Of a stretch of 64,000 nt of DNA, positions 60,419 to 64,000 are shown in pieces. Origin of the DNA: Amycolatopsis sp. DSM 110486 (GTDB lineage: Bacteria; Actinomycetota; Actinomycetes; Mycobacteriales; Pseudonocardiaceae); NCBI RefSeq assembly GCF_019468465.1, contig NZ_CP080519.1, forward strand, positions 5,784,001 through 5,848,000, written 5' to 3'. A program made the translations under genes and the position numbers. Every line of letters starts with the position of its first letter. Within the stretch, counting starts at the first letter, position 1. A model generated the notes under the pieces. It saw only the letters and a program-made list of their open reading frames with translations, had not been told where the DNA came from and made no database searches.

Positions 60419-61123
60419 ATGCGGAAGTCCCTGTGGTTCGCGCTGCCCGCGGCCGTGCTCGCGGTGGCCGCGGTGGCGGCGCCGCTCGACGAGGACGCGG
60501 CCGTGGCGTCGGTGAAGCTCGACCCGGCGCTGAGCCTGGATCGCACGACGTACGAGCCGGGTGCACCGGTCCGGGGGACGCTCACGCTCACGAACGACAC
60601 CGGCCGGCCGGTCTACGGCGTCCATGTGACGTGCGCGTCGGCGGATCCCGCGGATCGCATGGCGCTCAACGGGATCCAGACCAACCAGCCACTGCAGGGC
60701 GGCTTCTCCGGAACACTGCGGGCGGACCAGACCATCACGGCGGGGCTGACCGGGCGGGTCACCGAGGACGGCGTGCGGCGCGGCGGGCTGGAGGCCACGT
60801 GCGTGGTCACCGCCGGCGGGTTCGTCATGCTCAGCGGCGCGGCGGCCGACGTGATCGGACCGGTCGTGCCGGTGAACGGGCATGTCGTCGAGGACGGGAA
60901 GCCGGTCGCGGGCGTCACCGTCGTGGCGGCGAGCCAAAGCCTCGCGACGCTCGACCAGACCTGGACCGCGGTCAGCGGCCCGGACGGCAGCTACCGGCTG
61001 TCCGGGCTGCGCGCGGGCTACTACCTGCTGAAGGTTCCCGGCCGCGCCGTCGAGAACGACTTCCTTTATCTGGTCGCCGGCACGACGGCGGATCACGTCG
61101 TCGTGCTGACCGGCGGCGAGTGA
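60419..61123 (+). CDS. Secreted protein with carboxypeptidase-regulatory-like domain
   Basis: 234 aa. Signal peptide (RKSLWFALPAAVLAVAAVAA). Middle: a beta-sandwich (LSLDRTTYEPGAPVRGTLTL) with two Cys. C-terminal: PVNGHVVEDGKPVAGVTVV then GPDGSYRLSGLRAGYYLLKV, the CarboxypepD_reg fold. GGGGGTG precedes the ATG. Likely a cell-surface binding protein. Confidence 0.78.
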   Translation: MRKSLWFALPAAVLAVAAVAAPLDEDAAVASVKLDPALSLDRTTYEPGAPVRGTLTLTNDTGRPVYGVHVTCASADPADRMALNGIQTNQPLQGGFSGTLRADQTITAGLTGRVTEDGVRRGGLEATCVVTAGGFVMLSGAAADVIGPVVPVNGHVVEDGKPVAGVTVVAASQSLATLDQTWTAVSGPDGSYRLSGLRAGYYLLKVPGRAVENDFLYLVAGTTADHVVVLTGGE

Positions 61124-61548
61124 ATGCCACCCCACGCTCCATAGTGGACAATTCTCCGCGACGATTTCCCGCGCGGAGTTTTACGAAAAACCCACGAGCC
61201 GCCGTAGTGGTCACATGACGGTGAGTGCCCGCCGGTCACCCATCCCCAGGATCACCCCGAAGAGTGGCGGCGCGAGGAATCCGCCAAGTAGGTGCCGAAA
61301 CGTCCTAGCGCAGAGTGAGAGAACTCGGCCAAAACCACAGCGTTACATCACTCTTTAGTGGTGAAATTGCGGAAAACGTGGTCACTGACTCGGCTGATCG
61401 ACGCGCTGCGCAGTGGATCTTGCTTTGCAATTCCGGGCCCCCTTGATAGCGTCGCGTTCTCGCCGGTGATCGACAGTTGCGTCGGGTCACGCGTGGATTC
61501 GGGGATCCGCGGGCGGTTCCATTTCTTTGGTGTTCGAAAGGACAATTC
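61124..61548 (+). promoter_or_regulatory. Long spacer with promoter of the secreted protein gene
   Basis: 425 bases, less GC-rich than its surroundings, no convincing gene. TTGCAA (61425-61430), a 16-base spacer and TAGCGT (61447-61452) form a promoter for the gene at 61549 with a leader of about 90 bases. GAAAGGAC near 61536 is the ribosome site. Confidence 0.55.
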
Positions 61549-62349
61549 ATGCGTTCTGCCCTGCTGCGAGGACGGGCCCTCGTGGTCGCCGCTCCGGCCC
61601 TCGCCCTGCTCGCCACCGGCGCCCCCTCGGCGGTAGCCGCCGACGCGCCTGCCGGGTCGGCCTACGGCGCGTCCGCGTCGGTCTCACTGCTGGCGGGAGT
61701 GCTGGGGGACAAGGGAATCTCCGTGGAAACGGGCAAGATCGCGCCGTCGAACACGGACGGGCCCACGTCGGCGTCGGTGGTGGACGTGCCGCTGAAGGGC
61801 CTGGTCACGGCGAAGGCGGTCAGCAGCTCCGCGAAGAAGACCGACGACAAGGTCGCCTCGAAGGCCTCCATCGTCGACACCACGCTGCCCGTGCTCGCCC
61901 CGCTCGCGGGCGCGACGCCGAAGGCGCGCGTGATCAGCTCCGAATGCACGTCGACGCCCGACGGCATCACCGCGTCGTCCGAGCTCGCGGGCCTGGACCT
62001 CGGCCGCATCGGCAAGCTGCCCGTGGGCACCGCGCCGAACCAGAAGATCGGTGTGCCCGGGGTGGTGCAGGTGATCGTGAACGAGCAGATCAAGCACGAC
62101 GACGGCTCCCTCACCGTCAACGCCCTGCACGTGAAGCTCCTCGGCGGCAAGGCCACCGGCGCGCTGGGCAGCGGCGACATCGTCCTCGCCTCCTCCACCT
62201 GCGCGAAGGTCGCGGCGACGCCGAGCACGCCCACCCAGCCCACCGCCCCCGCCAAGCCGCCGGCCCAGGGCCCCGGCCAGGTCACCGTCATCCCGGCCGG
62301 CGCGCCGGAGACCGGTGACGGCTCGCTCGCCACGGTGTTCGCTCAGTGA
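61549..62349 (+). CDS. Secreted choice-of-anchor-like surface protein
   Basis: 266 aa. Signal peptide (RGRALVVAAPALALLATG, AVAADA). The body (SAYGASASVSLLAGV, SVVDVPLKGLVTAKAVSS) resembles actinobacterial choice-of-anchor P proteins. The C-terminus is Pro/Thr-rich and ends GAPETGDGSLATVFAQ: a PETG-like sorting motif with no hydrophobic helix or basic tail. A sortase-like gene follows. Its stop lies in a 15-bp tandem repeat, which may have replaced the original tail. Confidence 0.75.
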   Translation: MRSALLRGRALVVAAPALALLATGAPSAVAADAPAGSAYGASASVSLLAGVLGDKGISVETGKIAPSNTDGPTSASVVDVPLKGLVTAKAVSSSAKKTDDKVASKASIVDTTLPVLAPLAGATPKARVISSECTSTPDGITASSELAGLDLGRIGKLPVGTAPNQKIGVPGVVQVIVNEQIKHDDGSLTVNALHVKLLGGKATGALGSGDIVLASSTCAKVAATPSTPTQPTAPAKPPAQGPGQVTVIPAGAPETGDGSLATVFAQ

Positions 62350-62395
62350 GTGTTCGCTCGGTGAGTGATCGCTCGGTGAGTGATCGTGCAGTGAC
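62336..62395. repeat. Four 15-bp tandem repeats at the gene junction
   Basis: Units at 62336-62350, 62351-62365, 62366-62380, 62381-62395: TGTTCGCTCAGTGAG, TGTTCGCTCGGTGAG, TGATCGCTCGGTGAG, TGATCGTGCAGTGAC. Each contains GTGA or GTGAC. The first holds the stop of the secreted protein gene and, in another frame, GTG starts for the sortase-like gene. Confidence 0.88.
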
Positions 62396-62981
62396 CCGAC
62401 GCCGGTTTGGGCTCTTCGCCCTGTTGCTGGCGCTCGTCGCCACCTTCGCCCTGTCCGGCTGTGGCGCGGAAACGACCCCGGCCCAGCAGCCGGCCGCGCC
62501 TGCGAGCGCCGCACCCGTGGTCGGGCTGGCGCGGTCGGTGCCGGTGTCGCTCGACGTCCCGAGCATCGACGCGCACTCCTCGCTCGTCTCGCTCGGCCTC
62601 AACGCCGACAAGACCGTCCAGGTCCCGCCGGTGACCGAACCACTGCAGGCGGGCTGGTACTCCAACAGCCCGACGCCGGGCCAGGTCGGCCCCGCCGTGG
62701 TGCTCGGGCACATCGACGGCAACCACCAGAAGGGCATCTTCTGGCGGCTGCACGAGGTGAAGAAGGGCGACCAGGTCGTGATCGGGCGCCAGGACGGGTC
62801 GAAGGCCACCTTCACCGTCACGAAGGTCGACCAGATCGCGAAGAAGGAGTTCCCCACCGAAGCGGTCTACGGCAACACCACCGATCCGCAGATCCGCCTC
62901 ATCACGTGCGGCGGGGCGTTCGACGCCGCCGCGCACAGCTACCTCGACAACATCATCGTCTACGGCTCGCTCAACACGTAG
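62346..62981 (+). CDS. Class F sortase-like lipoprotein
   Basis: 211 aa from GTG 62346 (GTGA overlap). After a repeat-encoded N-tail (VRSVSDRSVSDRAV) comes RRRFGLFALLLALVATFALSGC, a lipoprotein signal with lipobox LSGC. The sortase domain has His in VVLGHIDGNHQKGIFW and Cys in IRLITCGGAFD, the class F pattern. GTG 62391 would omit the repeats and give a standard signal peptide. Likely attaches the neighbouring or other surface proteins. Confidence 0.85.
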   Translation: MSVRSVSDRSVSDRAVTRRRFGLFALLLALVATFALSGCGAETTPAQQPAAPASAAPVVGLARSVPVSLDVPSIDAHSSLVSLGLNADKTVQVPPVTEPLQAGWYSNSPTPGQVGPAVVLGHIDGNHQKGIFWRLHEVKKGDQVVIGRQDGSKATFTVTKVDQIAKKEFPTEAVYGNTTDPQIRLITCGGAFDAAAHSYLDNIIVYGSLNT

Positions 62982-62994
62982 GCGTTCCCCGGAC

Positions 62995-63038
62995 CAGGGC
63001 CCTGCCGTCTCGCGCTCGGGCGAGCCGGCAGGGCCCTG
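62995..63038 (+). terminator. Hairpin terminator after sortase-like gene
   Basis: CAGGGCCCTGCCG (62995-63007) and CGGCAGGGCCCTG (63026-63038) pair over 13 bp with an inner CTCG/CGAG extension; CTTTGTCT follows. Serves the sortase-like gene and perhaps the opposing small gene. Confidence 0.85.
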
Positions 63039-63045
63039 CTTTGTC

Positions 63046-63294
63046 TCACGCCGCCGCGGCCACCGTCGTCAGCAGGGCCGCGCCCGCCGGCGTCAGCTCC
63101 GCCGCCACCTGCTGCCCGATGAGCCCGAGCCGCGCCGGGCGCACCAGACCCTCGTGGGCCAAAGCGTGCGCGGTGAACTGGTCACAGCACGGCAGACCGT
63201 CGACGAACAGGTCCGGTTCGGCGCTGCAGGTCACCCTCGCGCGCCCGGCTGCGACGGCCCGCAACATCGCGATCCCGCGTGAGCTGGTTCCCAT
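63046..63294 (-). CDS. Small hypothetical protein, winged-helix-like
   Basis: 82 aa from ATG 63294 after a perfect AGGAGG site: GTSSRGIAMLRAVAAGRA, then CDQFTAHALAHEGLVRPA and AELTPAGAALL. The pattern of a short HTH followed by LTPAG resembles MarR-like winged helices, with three Cys (CSAEP, CC) of unknown use. Function not known. Confidence 0.72.
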   Translation of the reverse strand: MGTSSRGIAMLRAVAAGRARVTCSAEPDLFVDGLPCCDQFTAHALAHEGLVRPARLGLIGQQVAAELTPAGAALLTTVAAAA

Positions 63295-63404
63295 GGCTGC
63301 CTCCTGAACTCGCTCTCTACTCCTACGTCGAAGCAGAGGCCGCCGTTTCGACATCCCGGCGCCCTAACCTGGCGGGAGAAGCCGCAACGCGATCGGGAGC
63401 GCCC

Positions 63405-64000
63405 ATGTTGATCGAAGACCTGCAAGCCGTCCTGCCGCCCGAGGTCCTCGTGCGCGACCCCGACGTGCTGCCCAGCTTCGCCCACGATGAGGCCGAATGG
63501 GCGCCGTGGGCGCTGCCCGAGGTCGTGGTACGGCCGCGCTCGGCCGAAGACGTGCAGGCCGCCGTGAAGGTCTGCCTCAAGCACCGCACGCCCGTGGTCA
63601 CGCGCGGCGCCGGCACCGGGCTGTCCGGTGGCGCCAACGCCGTGGCCGGCTGCGTCGTGCTCGTCACCGACCGCATGACGGCGATCCACGAGATCGACGC
63701 GGTCGAGCGCCTCGCCGTGGTCGGCCCGGGCGTCGTGAACGACGACCTGCGCGCCGCCTGCGCCGAGCACGGCCTCTGGTACCCACCCGACCCGGCGAGC
63801 TCCCCGTGGTCGACGATCGGCGGCAACGTCGCCACCAACGCGGGCGGCGTGTGCTGCGTGAAGTACGGCGTGACCCGCGACTACGTGCTCGGCCTGCAAG
63901 TCGTCACGGGCACCGGCGAACTCGTGCGGCTGGGGCGCCGCACCGCGAAGGGTGTGGCGGGCTACGACCTCGCCGGTCTGATGGTCGGCTCCGAGGGCAC
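63405..64000 (+). CDS. FAD-linked oxidase (GlcD-like), 3' end outside window
   Basis: 198 codons before the edge. The FAD-binding type 4 fold is clear: VVVRPRSAEDVQAAVKVCL, VVTRGAGTGLSGGANAVAG, YPPDPASSPWSTIGGN, ATNAGGVCCVKYGVTRDYV and RTAKGVAGYDLAGLMVGSEG. This matches glycolate/D-lactate dehydrogenase GlcD-type enzymes. ATG 63405 follows GGGAG; TAACCT at 63364 is a possible -10. Confidence 0.92.
   Translation, partial: MLIEDLQAVLPPEVLVRDPDVLPSFAHDEAEWAPWALPEVVVRPRSAEDVQAAVKVCLKHRTPVVTRGAGTGLSGGANAVAGCVVLVTDRMTAIHEIDAVERLAVVGPGVVNDDLRAACAEHGLWYPPDPASSPWSTIGGNVATNAGGVCCVKYGVTRDYVLGLQVVTGTGELVRLGRRTAKGVAGYDLAGLMVGSEG

Overview
The window is GC-rich chromosomal DNA from an actinobacterium. The evidence is heavy G/C use at third codon positions, many GTG starts, several likely leaderless transcripts (a TAnnnT-like -10 box six or seven bases before the start codon), and two actinobacterial gene blocks: ffh-rpsP-khpA-rimM-trmD-rplS-lepB-rnhB-DUF2469-yraN-comM-dprA-xerC-whiG and rpsB-tsf-pyrH-frr-cdsA. 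Gene order and a WhiG-type sigma factor point to Pseudonocardiaceae, most likely Amycolatopsis or a relative. That placement is inference. No rRNA, tRNA, CRISPR array or intact insertion sequence was found.

Region 1 (1-10.5 kb) is purine catabolism. It holds the Mo subunit of a xanthine dehydrogenase, a malic enzyme, a leftward operon uraD - HIU hydrolase - urate oxidase - NCS2 purine permease - TetR, a regulator that joins a thiamine-binding-like domain to a DauR-type HTH, and a rightward allantoinase-allantoicase pair. Together they take xanthine to urate, allantoin, and then ureidoglycolate plus urea. Region 2 (10.5-17 kb) has a self-contained hydrolase/YtrA-type GntR/DUF1648 operon, a CoA-binding protein with MetY, and an RlmA methyltransferase coupled to a FhuF-like Fe-S protein. 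Region 3 (17-21.1 kb) is amtB-glnK-glnD behind GlnR-like boxes. Region 4 (21.1-25 kb) has small genes and an ABC exporter with its MarR regulator.

Region 5 (25-44.8 kb) is the translation, secretion, RNA-processing, DNA-uptake and sporulation backbone from ffh to cdsA. Clear hairpins lie after DUF2469 and tsf, and two intergenic pairs of DnaA boxes are present. In many actinobacteria cdsA is followed closely by rlmN. Here they are 6.2 kb apart, separated by an MFS exporter, a VOC protein, a methyltransferase, a PadR regulator, a divergent GluRS and two gene stubs.

Region 6 (51-64 kb), after rlmN, is accessory and partly decaying: a GT39-like glycosyltransferase with an apparent internal deletion, an AraC pseudogene, a MarR/DUF3237/TrpRS cluster around a 33-bp perfect palindrome, a half-length MFS transporter with an isochorismatase-like protein and a cyclase, an XRE/SDR divergent pair, a secreted choice-of-anchor-like protein with a class F sortase-like lipoprotein, and the start of an FAD-linked oxidase.

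The least explained pattern is a set of 15-16 bp tandem repeats that lie across stop codons at four gene junctions (26589, 46235, 58585 and 62336). At the last one they supply both the stop of one gene and several possible starts of the next.
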